Assembly (NCBI GenBank): GCA_002423615.1
Contig: DIKO01000034.1
Location: 1 to 38,848 of the forward strand
Source of the DNA: Desulfobacteraceae bacterium UBA5616
GTDB lineage: Bacteria; Desulfobacterota; Desulfobacteria; Desulfobacterales; UBA5616
Length of the DNA: 38,848 nucleotides
Direction: 5' to 3'
Position numbers and translations under genes: made by a program. Shown one piece after another: positions 25,358 through 34,099 of this stretch (position 1 is its first letter; each line of letters starts with the position of its first letter). The notes beneath the pieces are model-generated. The model did not search any database and was not told the origin of the DNA. It worked only from the letters and a program-made list of their open reading frames with translations.

Positions 25358-26012
25358 ATCCGATACCGCGCATCGTTTGGATAAGCTTTTCCGGAAAGTT
25401 CTTATCGATCTTGTTTCTGAGCCTGCAGACCAGAACATCCACCACATTGGTTTGGGGATCAAAATGAAGGTCCCAGATCTGTTCCATGATCATGGTTTTG
25501 GATAAGGTGCGTCCACGGTTCCGAACAAGGTATTCGAGAAGGGCATATTCTTTGGGTTGCAGGTCGATCCGCATTCCGCCTCGGCTGACCTTACGTTCAA
25601 GCAGGTCCACAACGAGGTCGCCGCAGACAACCCGTTTGGCTTCCATGGGTTTTGAAGTGCGCCGCACCAGGGCCTGCACTCTGGCCAGCAGTTCTGCAAA
25701 AATGAAAGGCTTGACCATATAATCATCCGCGCCCCGCTGAAGCCCTTTGATCCTGTCATCAACCGTGTGCTTTGCGCTGAGGATTAGAATGGGCATATCG
25801 ATACCGCGATGCCGCAAATGGTCAATAAGGTTCAGTCCGCTGAGTTTGGGCAGCATAATATCGATGATGGCCACATCATACGTTATCTCTTCGGCGAATT
25901 GAAGCGCCTGCTCGCCATCTGCCGTGTCATCGACAACAAACCCGGCCTCCTGGAGCCCTTTTTTGACAAAGGAAGAAATTTTATGATCATCCTCCACCAG
26001 CAGCACTTTCAT
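25332..26012 (-). CDS. OmpR-family response regulator (second system)
   Basis: 226 residues: receiver domain with E7/D8 pocket, D51 in DIMLPKLSG, S79 (LILSAKH), K101, then a winged-helix domain ending TMRGIGYAINTTDS. It is closely similar to the regulator at 13422-14099 over the whole length (shared LQP, SKTMIMEQIWD, KIDKNF blocks). The recognition-helix region differs (NVVDVLVCRLRNKID here, NVVESRICYLRDKID there), so the target sequence may differ. Elements like A-C are not evident in its own upstream region; instead a near-palindrome lies at 26097. Target genes are not identifiable in the window. Confidence 0.94.
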   Translation of the reverse strand: MKVLLVEDDHKISSFVKKGLQEAGFVVDDTADGEQALQFAEEITYDVAIIDIMLPKLSGLNLIDHLRHRGIDMPILILSAKHTVDDRIKGLQRGADDYMVKPFIFAELLARVQALVRRTSKPMEAKRVVCGDLVVDLLERKVSRGGMRIDLQPKEYALLEYLVRNRGRTLSKTMIMEQIWDLHFDPQTNVVDVLVCRLRNKIDKNFPEKLIQTMRGIGYAINTTDS

Positions 26013-26096
26013 GACCTGACATCCACCTGTAACCCTTGGGTTTTGAATGAAACTCCGGGGGCAGCAAAATCCTGCAAAAATAAACCCGATCCGGAC

Positions 26097-26116
26097 TTAA
26101 CCGGAGGCCGGTTTAA
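26097..26116. promoter_or_regulatory. Near-palindrome upstream of the second regulator gene
   Basis: TTAACCGG and CCGGTTTAA form an inverted repeat with one extra base, in the 166-bp region before the regulator start. It could be an operator for autoregulation. No 11-bp direct repeat is evident there. Confidence 0.3.
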
Positions 26117-26178
26117 AACGAATCCAAACCTGATTTTAGATAACATGAAATCAATTGATTAGAAACCCCCTGCTTCCT

Positions 26179-26745
26179 TTAAAAGGCGAAATCGAACCGG
26201 GCCAGCATGGGGCTGGCCACGGCAAGGGCCTTTTCCCTGCCGTAGAGCAGCGCAACCAGGTTCAAGGCAAATTCGACTGCGGTTCCGGCCCCCCTGCTGG
26301 TGATGCAGTTGCCGTCAACCACCACCCGGGAATCCATCCGGGTTTTATTTTCGATCCGGGACGAAAAGGCCGGGTGACAGGTGGCGGCAAGGTCGCCCAG
26401 AAGGCCGTGATGCGCCAGGACCACGGCAGGCGCAGCGCAGATGGCCCCGTATAACCTGGTTTGCCGCTTTTGCTCCCGCAGCATGTCGATGAGCTGCGGG
26501 CAGTCCCTTAAATACTCGGACCCCGGCATTCCCCCGGGAAGGACGATGAGATCGAAGGCACGTTCCGCGCATTGGGAAATCAGGGCATCCGCGATGATTT
26601 TTGTTCCCCTGGATGCGACGATTTGGGGTCCCGCCACGGAACCCACGGTGACATGGGCTTCGGCACGTCTGAGCACATCGATAACGGCAACGGCTTCCAG
26701 TTCTTCCGTTCCATCGGCCACAGGGACAAGCACGGTTTTAGACAT
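26179..26745 (-). CDS. DJ-1/PfpI (YajL-like) family protein
   Basis: 188 residues. The fold is recognisable from VLVPVADGTEELEAV, VLPGGMPGSEYLRD and the nucleophile elbow AICAAPAVVL with C103; E15 is placed to pair with it as in DJ-1. C-terminal ITSRGAGTAVEFAL is typical of the YajL/ThiJ branch. Members have been described as redox sensors, chaperones or glyoxalase/deglycase-type enzymes; which applies here cannot be told. AAAGGAG precedes the start. It is the last of four minus-strand genes, 27 bp after the YheT-like hydrolase. Confidence 0.92.
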   Translation of the reverse strand: MSKTVLVPVADGTEELEAVAVIDVLRRAEAHVTVGSVAGPQIVASRGTKIIADALISQCAERAFDLIVLPGGMPGSEYLRDCPQLIDMLREQKRQTRLYGAICAAPAVVLAHHGLLGDLAATCHPAFSSRIENKTRMDSRVVVDGNCITSRGAGTAVEFALNLVALLYGREKALAVASPMLARFDFAF

Positions 26746-26772
26746 GGTTTTCTCTCCTTTGCGCAGATCTGT

Positions 26773-27768
26773 TTAAAGGGGTTTTTCCGTGATGCGGTCA
26801 AAAAGATCCGCCATGTTCCTCTCATACCAGGTGTTCAGCCTGAACCCTTCCAGAAATCCGTTATGGCCGCCGCGGCGATGAAGGACAAGGTTCGTCATGG
26901 AATTCAGCTTGAGCCGGTGAAAATCAGATGCGGGAATGATGGGGTCATCTTCGGCGGCGATAAGCGTTGTCGGAACCGGAATGTTCAACAGGTCCCCCGG
27001 TTTGATGGAATAGGCGTTGAAGTATTGGGATGCGGTTTTATAGGGGCTGTACCGCTTCAGCAGTTTCTCGGTGACGACCCGGATGGACGTATGTTTCAGA
27101 ATTTCGCTGAAGTCATATGCAGCTGGGAAAAGAGACTGTTTTTTCAGAAGGGATTTTCGCCATTTTTTCATGAAATAGGCTTTTATGACCGGCCGGCGGT
27201 CAATGGCGTCGGTCGTTTTTTCCGGGTCGAGGGCAGGGCTGATGGAAACAATATGTCTGAGATTGGGAATACCGTCCAGTGCGCACCGGCTTGCGATGCG
27301 AAGGGCGAAATTGCCCCCCAGGGAAAACCCCGCCAGGAAAACCGGTTTTTCCTTTTCAAGAAACGCGGCCCTGCGGACCCCTTCAAAAACCTCGTCCAGC
27401 CGGGTGGCGTAAAACAGACCCGGATTTAAATGGTGACTATCCCCGTGGTCCCGGTAATTCAGCCTGAAAACGCTGTATCCCCCGCGGTAAAGGTATCTTG
27501 CCGTTGCGATGACATACGCGGAATCCGAACTCCCCAGCCATCCGTTCAGCAGGATCACAAGTCCCTTTCCCCTGAATCGGGGGGAAAAATGCCCCTTGAG
27601 CCGGACATCATTTTCCGTTTCGAGGATCATTTCCGATTCCGCGCCAAGCATGGGGTTTTTCCCCAGTTTCCGAAGGCTGCTGCTGGCCAGAAGCGTCTGA
27701 AGAAAGGGATGCCTTAAGACCGGTGGGGGAAGAAAAGGCTGGGGCATGGCCGTGTGGAAATTATCCAT
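26773..27768 (-). CDS. YheT-like alpha/beta hydrolase
   Basis: 331 residues. The nucleophile is S149 in AGFSLGGNFALR, the acid D274 or D275 in AAEDDPIIPAS, and the base H302 in RGGHNGFLEG. The LLNGWLGSSDSAYV oxyanion-hole block and the LNYRDHGDS sequence place it in the YheT/ABHD1 family of carboxylesterase-like hydrolases with unknown physiological substrates. It has a strong ribosome site (GGGGAGGGGAG). It lies between prfC and the DJ-1 gene in one direction. Confidence 0.9.
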   Translation of the reverse strand: MDNFHTAMPQPFLPPPVLRHPFLQTLLASSSLRKLGKNPMLGAESEMILETENDVRLKGHFSPRFRGKGLVILLNGWLGSSDSAYVIATARYLYRGGYSVFRLNYRDHGDSHHLNPGLFYATRLDEVFEGVRRAAFLEKEKPVFLAGFSLGGNFALRIASRCALDGIPNLRHIVSISPALDPEKTTDAIDRRPVIKAYFMKKWRKSLLKKQSLFPAAYDFSEILKHTSIRVVTEKLLKRYSPYKTASQYFNAYSIKPGDLLNIPVPTTLIAAEDDPIIPASDFHRLKLNSMTNLVLHRRGGHNGFLEGFRLNTWYERNMADLFDRITEKPL

Positions 27769-27845
27769 AAAAAAGTCTCCCCTCCCCTTATTTTCTGGTT
27801 ATGTGACGGATGGTCAGGTCAAGGGGCATGAAAAGCAACCCAGGA

Positions 27846-29450
27846 TTAATTCGTCACCGTGTCGCTGTTCTCTTTGGTCTTGTGAAATTGGATGCCGGGC
27901 CATTGCTCCATGCAGTACCCGAGTTGCCACATGCTGGTGGTCAGGTAAGCCCTGGCCCCTTCGGCGTCTCTGGCCATGTTGTTGATATTCTTTTTTTCAA
28001 ATTCATTGATGAGTTTGGGGTCATCGCAGTCCACCCATCGGGCCACATGAAAATCAATGGGCTCGTAAACGGCATCCACGCCGTATTCGGATCTGAGGCG
28101 TTCCATGGTGATGTCGAACTGCAGGATGCCCACGGCCCCGAGAATATAGTCGTTTCCCGTCACCGGCCGGAAAACCTGAACCACCCCTTCCTCGGAGAGC
28201 TGGATCAGACCTTTCTGGAACTGCTTGGTCTTCATCGGGTTTTTAAGGAGCACCCGCTGGAAAAATTCCGGGGCAAAGCTGGGAACACCGGTGAATTTTA
28301 AGGGTTCCTTGTCGGTAAACGTATCCCCTATTTTGATGGTGCCGTGGTTGTGGAGGCCGATGATGTCCCCGGGAAAGGCTTCGTCGATGTTTTCCCGTTC
28401 ATTGGCCATGAAAATCGTGGCATTGGCCAAAATCACCTCCTTGCCGATTCGGTGGTGGAGAACCTTCATGCCCCGGCTGAATTTTCCCGAGCAGATCCTT
28501 AAAAAGGCGATCCGGTCCCGGTGAGCCGGATTCATGTTGGCCTGGATCTTAAAAACAAACCCGGAGAAAGGCTCTTCATAAGGAGAAACGCTACGGGTCA
28601 CAGCGGCCCTTACGCCCGGCGGTGGGGCCATCTCCACGAAGACGTCCAGCATTTCCCGGACACCGAAATTATTGACGGCGCTGCCGAAAAATACGGGGGT
28701 CTGGCTGCCGTTGAGGAAATGTTCCAGATTGAGAGGATCCGTGGCACCTTCCAGAAGATCGATATCCCCCCGCAGCTCATCTGCCTGGCTTTGGCTTCCC
28801 AGGGCCTCTTCCAGAAGGGGATCGGAAAGGTCATGGATAACGAGGCCTGCGTCACCTGCGGGACCCTGTCCGGGAACAAACAGATGCAGTTCCTTTTTAA
28901 ACAGGTTGTAAACCCCCTTGAACCGTTTCCCCGCGCCGATGGGCCAGGAAAGCGGGGTGCACTCCACCTGGAGCTTGGTTTCGATGTCGTCCAGGAGGTC
29001 AAAAGGGGCCATGCCTTCCCGGTCCATTTTGTTGATAAAGGTGATGATGGGGGTGTTTCTCATGCGGCAGACTTCCATGAGCTTTTCCGTCTGGGGCTCT
29101 ACTCCCTTGGCGCTGTCGATGACCATCAGGGCGCTGTCCACCGCTGTGAGCACGCGGTAGGTGTCTTCTGAAAAGTCCTGGTGTCCCGGGGTGTCCAGAA
29201 GATTGATTTCAAAATCACGGTAATTGAATTTCATCACCGACGTGGTAACGGAAATGCCCCTTTCCCTCTCGATGGCCATCCAGTCGCTGGTGGCGTAGCG
29301 CTGGGCCTTCCGGGCCTTCACCGCCCCGGCCTGCTGAATGGCCCCGCCGAAAAGCAGCAGTTTTTCCGTCAGCGTGGTCTTTCCCGCGTCCGGATGACTG
29401 ATGATGCCGAAGGTCCTTCGTTTTTCGATCTCTTTTTGATGACTTGCCAT
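27846..29450 (-). CDS. prfC: Peptide chain release factor 3
   Basis: 534 residues, full length for RF3. The GTPase domain has P-loop SHPDAGKTTL, the TATSDWMAIERERGISVT effector block, DTPGHQDFSEDTYR and INKMDREG. The later DYILGAVGILQFDI block and C-terminal domain separate RF3 from EF-G and TypA. It recycles RF1/RF2 from the ribosome after peptide release, in the cytoplasm. It starts 16 bp after the typA stop; no strong ribosome site is visible, so translation is probably coupled to typA. Tandem order typA-prfC pairs two ribosome-associated GTPases in one transcript. Confidence 0.96.
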   Translation of the reverse strand: MASHQKEIEKRRTFGIISHPDAGKTTLTEKLLLFGGAIQQAGAVKARKAQRYATSDWMAIERERGISVTTSVMKFNYRDFEINLLDTPGHQDFSEDTYRVLTAVDSALMVIDSAKGVEPQTEKLMEVCRMRNTPIITFINKMDREGMAPFDLLDDIETKLQVECTPLSWPIGAGKRFKGVYNLFKKELHLFVPGQGPAGDAGLVIHDLSDPLLEEALGSQSQADELRGDIDLLEGATDPLNLEHFLNGSQTPVFFGSAVNNFGVREMLDVFVEMAPPPGVRAAVTRSVSPYEEPFSGFVFKIQANMNPAHRDRIAFLRICSGKFSRGMKVLHHRIGKEVILANATIFMANERENIDEAFPGDIIGLHNHGTIKIGDTFTDKEPLKFTGVPSFAPEFFQRVLLKNPMKTKQFQKGLIQLSEEGVVQVFRPVTGNDYILGAVGILQFDITMERLRSEYGVDAVYEPIDFHVARWVDCDDPKLINEFEKKNINNMARDAEGARAYLTTSMWQLGYCMEQWPGIQFHKTKENSDTVTN

Positions 29451-29466
29451 AATAGGATTTTATTTC

Positions 29467-31302
29467 TTATCCTTTATAATCCGCAGCCCGGATCTGATGC
29501 CGCTGGTTTGCCGAAAGCACCCTTTTCCGGAGCCGGATGGATTTGGGGGTCACTTCCACCATTTCGTCGTCCCTTATGAAATTGATCGCCCGCTCCAGGG
29601 TCATGGGCTGGACCGGCGAGCACACGATATTTTCATCTTTTCCCGAGGCCCGCATGTTGGTGAGCTTTTTCTCCTTGCAGGGGTTGACGTTGATGTCGTT
29701 TTCCTTGTTGTTTTCCCCCACGATCATCCCTTCATAGACCGGTTCACCCGGCGTGACAAACATCCGGCCCCGGGGTTCGAGGTGATAAAGGGCATAGGCC
29801 ACGGCATTCCCCTGGCGGTCCGACACCAGGGACCCGGTGTACCGGGTAGGGAAATCGCCGCGGTATTCTTCATACCCCTCGAAGAGGGTGTTCATGATCC
29901 CCGTTCCCTTGGTATCGGTGAGAAATTCGTCCCGGTACCCGATGAGGGATCTCGAAGGCATGGAAAACGTAGCCCTCACCCTTCCCCGGCCGTTGTTGAC
30001 CAGGTTGGTGAGCCTTCCCTTCCGGATGGAGATCTTTTCCGTGACAATACCCATGAAATTCTCGTCGCAGTCCACGAAAAGCTCCTCGATGGGCTCCAGT
30101 TTTTTCCCTTTTCCGGTTTTAAAAATCACATTGGGTCTTCCCACCGTGATTTCAAACCCTTCCCGGCGCATCGTCTCGATGAGAATGGCCATCTGGAATT
30201 CCCCGCGGCCTTTCAAAATAAAGCTGTCCCGGTCCTGGGTTTCCTCAAAGCGGATGGCGACGTTCAACAGGCTTTCCTTGACCAGCCGTTTCCGGATATT
30301 GCCGGACTGCACGATCTTTCCCTCTTTCCCGGCAAAGGGGGAGGTGTTGATGGTAAATTCCATGGAGATGGTGGGTTCATCCACCGTGATTCTTTTCAAG
30401 GCCTTCGGAAAAGCCGAAGTGCAGATGGTATCCCCGATTTCAACATCCTCGATGCCGGCCAGCACCACGATATCTCCGGCATCGGCCTCCTCGGCGTCCT
30501 TGAGGGACAGCCCTTCATAGGTCTGAAGTTTTGAAATTTTAAGGGGCAGATATTCTCCGGCGGCATTGATGCAGATCAAGGCATCGTTGAACCGCCCGTG
30601 CCCGTTGGCCACCTTTCCGATGGCAAGCCTTCCCAGATAGTCCGAATATCCCAGGTCCGACACCAGCATCTGAAAGGGTTCATCCGGGTCATAAGAAGGC
30701 GGAGGCACCTCGTCGATGATCATGTTAAAAAGGGGCGAAAGATCCTCCCCCGGCTCTTCCAGATGCTTTTTCGCGACACCGTCCCGGCCCACGGCGTAAA
30801 GGTAGGGAAATTCCAGTTGGTCGTCGTCCGCCCCCAGATCGATGAACAGATCATACACCATGTCGAGAATTTCATCGGGACGGGCGTCTTTCCGGTCGAT
30901 CTTGTTGATGGCCACGATAATTTTAAGGCCCCGGTCCAGGGCTTTTTTCAAAACGAACCGGGTCTGGGGCAGAGGGCCTTCAGATGCGTCGACCAAAAGA
31001 ATGGCCCCGTCGGCCATGGAGAGGGCCCGCTCCACCTCCCCGCCGAAATCCGCATGGCCCGGGGTATCGATGATATTGATCTTGGTGCCCTGCCATTTCA
31101 CAGAGCAGTTCTTGGCGGCGATGGTGATGCCCCTTTCCCGTTCAAGGTCCATGGTGTCCATGATACGCTCGGACACATCCAGCCCCGGGCGGAACACGCC
31201 GCTTTGCTTGAACATGGCGTCCACCAGAGTGGTCTTCCCGTGATCGACGTGGGCGATAATGGCGATGTTTCTGATTTTTTCGTTTTGTATCAATGTTCTC
31301 AA
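29467..31302 (-). CDS. typA: Ribosome-associated GTPase TypA/BipA
   Basis: 611 residues. G1 AHVDHGKTTLVDAM, the effector loop RERGITIAAKN, DTPGHADFGGEVERAL and AINKIDRKDARPDE mark a translational GTPase. The TypA-specific domains III/V and C-terminal part follow (GRGEFQMAILIETMRREGFE, ANMRASGKDEN-like TNMRASGKDENIV). BipA binds 70S ribosomes and helps 50S assembly and stress or cold adaptation. The frame starts with TTG at 31302 (a Leu-Ile codon pair follows shortly after); no ATG lies closer to the family start, so TTG is the likely initiator. A promoter with TTGCAA and TATATT lies about 40 bp upstream. Confidence 0.95.
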   Translation of the reverse strand: MRTLIQNEKIRNIAIIAHVDHGKTTLVDAMFKQSGVFRPGLDVSERIMDTMDLERERGITIAAKNCSVKWQGTKINIIDTPGHADFGGEVERALSMADGAILLVDASEGPLPQTRFVLKKALDRGLKIIVAINKIDRKDARPDEILDMVYDLFIDLGADDDQLEFPYLYAVGRDGVAKKHLEEPGEDLSPLFNMIIDEVPPPSYDPDEPFQMLVSDLGYSDYLGRLAIGKVANGHGRFNDALICINAAGEYLPLKISKLQTYEGLSLKDAEEADAGDIVVLAGIEDVEIGDTICTSAFPKALKRITVDEPTISMEFTINTSPFAGKEGKIVQSGNIRKRLVKESLLNVAIRFEETQDRDSFILKGRGEFQMAILIETMRREGFEITVGRPNVIFKTGKGKKLEPIEELFVDCDENFMGIVTEKISIRKGRLTNLVNNGRGRVRATFSMPSRSLIGYRDEFLTDTKGTGIMNTLFEGYEEYRGDFPTRYTGSLVSDRQGNAVAYALYHLEPRGRMFVTPGEPVYEGMIVGENNKENDINVNPCKEKKLTNMRASGKDENIVCSPVQPMTLERAINFIRDDEMVEVTPKSIRLRKRVLSANQRHQIRAADYKG

Positions 31303-31338
31303 AGTTGTTTTTTCCAGTTCGCAAAAAGATTTGCGCCG

Positions 31339-31366
31339 AATATAATCATAAAGAATTATATTGCAA
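31339..31366 (-). promoter_or_regulatory. Probable typA promoter within an inverted repeat
   Basis: On the minus strand TTGCAA (31366-31361) and TATATT (31344-31339) are separated by 16 bp, placing transcription start about 30 nt before the typA TTG codon. The -10 region lies in an inverted repeat with perfect 8-bp arms (AATATAAT at 31339-31346, ATTATATT at 31355-31362), which could also serve the divergent MFS gene. Confidence 0.5.
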
Positions 31367-31470
31367 GCTTTTTATGAGGGATCAGGAGGAGGCCCGGCTC
31401 CACCGGGAACCTGCCGGCGGAATTGACGGATGGCGCTGTTTTATTGGACGGATCCGGTTATTTCTGTTAA

Positions 31471-32727
31471 ATGGGACCGAAAATGAAAAATACAGCGTCC
31501 ATGAAATCATCACGCACCGGCAGGCATGAACAGGGGGCCTCCACCCGGGGCATCTATCGTAAACTTCCCGAAGGCATCTGGATGCTTGGGTTTGTCTCGA
31601 TGTTCATGGACACCTCGTCCGAGCTTGTTCACAGCCTCCTGCCGGTATTCATGGCCACGGTGCTCGGCGCTTCGATGGCCACCATCGGCATCGTCGAGGG
31701 CCTTGCAGAGGCTGCGGCCGCAGTCACAAAGGTGTTTTCAGGCGTGATCAGCGATTACTTCGGGAAGAGAAAATTTCTCGCTGTGGCGGGATACGCGCTG
31801 AGCGCCCTGACCAAGCCCGTTTTTCCACTGGCGGAAACGATGGGCTGGGTGTTCGGAGCGCGGTTTGTCGACCGCATCGGCAAAGGCATTCGCGGGGCAC
31901 CGCGAGACGCCCTGGTCGTGGAGATCGCGCCGCTCGAGCTTCGGGGAGCGGCCTTCGGCCTTCGCCAGGCCCTGGATTCGGTGGGAGCCTTTATCGGGCC
32001 GATGTTGGCGGTGGTATTCATGATCTGGCTCGCAGATGACATCAAAGCCGTGTTGTGGATCGCCGTATTGCCCGCGTTTCTTGCGGTAGTGCTCCTGATC
32101 GCCGGCGTTCGGGAACCCCGATCCCCGGAACCCGCCGCAGGCCCGGAAGATCGCCTGACCATAATGGATATCAAACTCCTGCCGCTGCGGTACTGGCTGA
32201 TCGTCGCCTTGGGAGCCGTCTTTACCCTCGCCCGTTTCAGTGAAGCGTTTCTGATTCTCCGGGCCCGGGACGTCGGGCTTTCCATGGGCTTGGTGCCCGC
32301 CGTCATGATGGTTATGAATGTCTTCTATTCCCTGTTCGCCTATCCGGCCGGGGCCGCGGCCGACCGGTTTTCAGCCCGAACGCTTTTATTGTTCGGGATC
32401 GGGGTGCTCATCCTGTCCGACATCGTTCTGGCGCTGGCGGCATCCCCATGGACCGCATTTCTGGGTGCGGCATTCTGGGGCCTGCACATGGCGTTCACCC
32501 AGGGGCTGCTGGCGAAACTGGTCGCCGACAATGCGCCCGCCCGGCTTTGCGCAACGGCTTTCGGGGTTTTTCATCTGGTCAGCGGGGGAGCGCTTCTGCT
32601 GGCAAGCGCGGTTGCAGGGTCATTGTGGAACGCATTCGGCGCCCCGGCCACGTTCATTGCCGGAGCCTTTTTCGCCGCTCTTGCGGCAACCGGGTTGCTC
32701 TTTTACCGGCCGAAAGTCCGGGAGTGA
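31471..32727 (+). CDS. MFS transporter
   Basis: 418 residues with twelve hydrophobic segments in two halves. The loop 2-3 motif is seen as SGVISDYFGKRKFLAVAGY, and ARFVDRIGKGIRGAPRDALV is the block typical of a proteobacterial MFS group otherwise annotated only as major facilitator. The second half repeats it (YPAGAAADRFSARTLLLFG). It probably exchanges a small solute or drug against protons; substrate unknown. The start is uncertain: ATG 31471 or ATG 31483 (with GGGACC upstream). It diverges from typA, with 168 bp between. Confidence 0.9.
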   Translation: MGPKMKNTASMKSSRTGRHEQGASTRGIYRKLPEGIWMLGFVSMFMDTSSELVHSLLPVFMATVLGASMATIGIVEGLAEAAAAVTKVFSGVISDYFGKRKFLAVAGYALSALTKPVFPLAETMGWVFGARFVDRIGKGIRGAPRDALVVEIAPLELRGAAFGLRQALDSVGAFIGPMLAVVFMIWLADDIKAVLWIAVLPAFLAVVLLIAGVREPRSPEPAAGPEDRLTIMDIKLLPLRYWLIVALGAVFTLARFSEAFLILRARDVGLSMGLVPAVMMVMNVFYSLFAYPAGAAADRFSARTLLLFGIGVLILSDIVLALAASPWTAFLGAAFWGLHMAFTQGLLAKLVADNAPARLCATAFGVFHLVSGGALLLASAVAGSLWNAFGAPATFIAGAFFAALAATGLLFYRPKVRE

Positions 32728-32797
32728 AGACAAAGGTTCAGCATGTGATCACGTTTGCCCAAACAGAAACAACTCATATAAAGAATTGTCGGCCCTC

Positions 32798-32827
32798 TTG
32801 CAAAATCGGCGGAAACATGGGTATATG
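32798..32827 (+). promoter_or_regulatory. Candidate promoter before the 110-residue hypothetical gene
   Basis: TTGCAA (32798-32803) and TATATG (32822-32827) are 18 bp apart in the 138-bp gap after the MFS gene. The start codon at 32866 follows after about 38 bp. It would drive the hypothetical gene, DUF1848 and dusB. Confidence 0.4.
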
Positions 32828-32865
32828 AGCCCCATGTCAAAACCCATTGAATGAAGGATGGCCCC

Positions 32866-33198
32866 ATGGCTGCGGAAAACGATATTGTCCTGATCTATTT
32901 TGAAAACGAGCCCACAACCTTCGCGCGGATCGAATCCATTCTGCCGGACCACAAACCCGACTGGTATCATGTCGGGTTGCTGCTGCTTCAAACACCCCTG
33001 CAAACGGTCACCTGGATTTTAAGAGACATTTACATCAACGGCGAGGAATTCACCATGGGGGGTAAAAAAATCCGCCTGGAAAAAATCGTTTCACCCGAAC
33101 CGGCACCTTCCTCCGAAGAGGAAAGCCGGAGAAAAAAACCATCACCCAAAAAAGGCGATGCCAGGGTGATTTCCCTTAAGGCGTTAAAGAAAAAATAG
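32866..33198 (+). CDS. Conserved-looking hypothetical protein
   Basis: 110 residues from ATG 32866, chosen over ATG 32851 because AAGGA lies 7 nt before it. The N-terminal 75 residues look folded (ENDIVLIYFENEPTTFARIE, PDWYHVGLLLLQTPLQTVTW, an aromatic-rich beta pattern). The last 40 are a basic, Ser/Pro/Lys-rich tail ending VISLKALKKK, suggesting nucleic-acid contact or disorder. No membrane helix or catalytic motif is seen. I do not recognise the family. It starts the run hypothetical-DUF1848-dusB and ends 10 bp before DUF1848. Confidence 0.75.
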   Translation: MAAENDIVLIYFENEPTTFARIESILPDHKPDWYHVGLLLLQTPLQTVTWILRDIYINGEEFTMGGKKIRLEKIVSPEPAPSSEEESRRKKPSPKKGDARVISLKALKKK

Positions 33199-33208
33199 CA
33201 TCCAGGCC

Positions 33209-34099
33209 ATGGCAGGAAAAATCCCCGTCGTCATCTCCGCTTCACGGCGCACCGATATCCCGGCTTTTTACATGGATGATTTTATGCGTCAGGTGAATCA
33301 GGGGTATTTCGAGGCGATAAATCCTTTCAACCAGAAGAAAAGGCGGGTGTCGTCAATGCCCGGGGATGTTCATACCCTGGTCTTCTGGTCTAAAAACTTC
33401 GGCTCCTTCCTGGAGAAAGGTTATGGGGATGATCTTGAAAACAGGGGATATCATCTGTTTTTCAATTTTACCCTGAACTCTGAATCTCCCCTGCTGGAGC
33501 CGATGATGCCGCCACTTTGTCAGAGACTGGACCAGATGGATGCCCTGTGCAGGCGTTTCGGTCCGGCTTCCGTGGTCTGGCGGTTTGATCCCATCTGCTT
33601 TTACACCAGGGATGACGGCGCAATTCAAAACAACCTGGCGGATTTCTCCGTTATCGCCGACAAGGCCGCAGCCTGCGGCATTAAGCGTTGCATCACCAGT
33701 TTTGTGGACCTTTACCCGAAAATCAGGCAAAGAACGGCCCATGTGAAGGAATTCGCCTTTGTGGAACCGGACATCGGCGAAAAAACCGGCGTGGTACTTG
33801 AATTGGAGGCTATCCTCCTCCGGAGGAACATACGCCTTTTTCTCTGTTGCGAAAAAGAGGTCCTTTCCCATCTTCCGGAAACATCAACGGTGAAAAACGC
33901 TTCCTGCATATCCGGTCATCTGCTGCTCGAGTTGTTCGGAGGGAGATTGTCCCTTAAAAAAGATTACGGCCAGCGGATCCAAAACGGATGCGGGTGCGGA
34001 ACTTCCGTGGACATCGGGTCATACGCGCTCCAGCCCTGCGGCCATCAATGTCTGTATTGTTATGCCAACCCCGGACGGACCCGAAAAGATGGAAAATAG
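33209..34099 (+). CDS. DUF1848 protein
   Basis: 296 residues. Family blocks are ISASRRTDIPAFY near the start, NPFNQKKRRVS, VFWSKN, WRFDPICFY and a C-terminal segment GCGCGTSVDIGSYALQPC. Three cysteines at C277, C281 and C284 (CGHQCLYC) have the CX3CX2C spacing of radical-SAM cluster loops, but at the extreme C-terminus rather than near the N-terminus. DUF1848 proteins have no established activity; an Fe-S or metal site is plausible. The gene overlaps dusB, so coupling with tRNA modification is possible. Confidence 0.88.
   Translation: MAGKIPVVISASRRTDIPAFYMDDFMRQVNQGYFEAINPFNQKKRRVSSMPGDVHTLVFWSKNFGSFLEKGYGDDLENRGYHLFFNFTLNSESPLLEPMMPPLCQRLDQMDALCRRFGPASVVWRFDPICFYTRDDGAIQNNLADFSVIADKAAACGIKRCITSFVDLYPKIRQRTAHVKEFAFVEPDIGEKTGVVLELEAILLRRNIRLFLCCEKEVLSHLPETSTVKNASCISGHLLLELFGGRLSLKKDYGQRIQNGCGCGTSVDIGSYALQPCGHQCLYCYANPGRTRKDGK

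Noticed and set aside
29497..30534. 345-codon frame opposite typA
   Set aside because: Antisense shadow; typA is complete and highly conserved.
31420..32730. MFS gene looking more GC-rich than its flanks, suggesting transfer
   Set aside because: Only an impression; GC-rich membrane proteins are common here and no mobile-element marks flank it.
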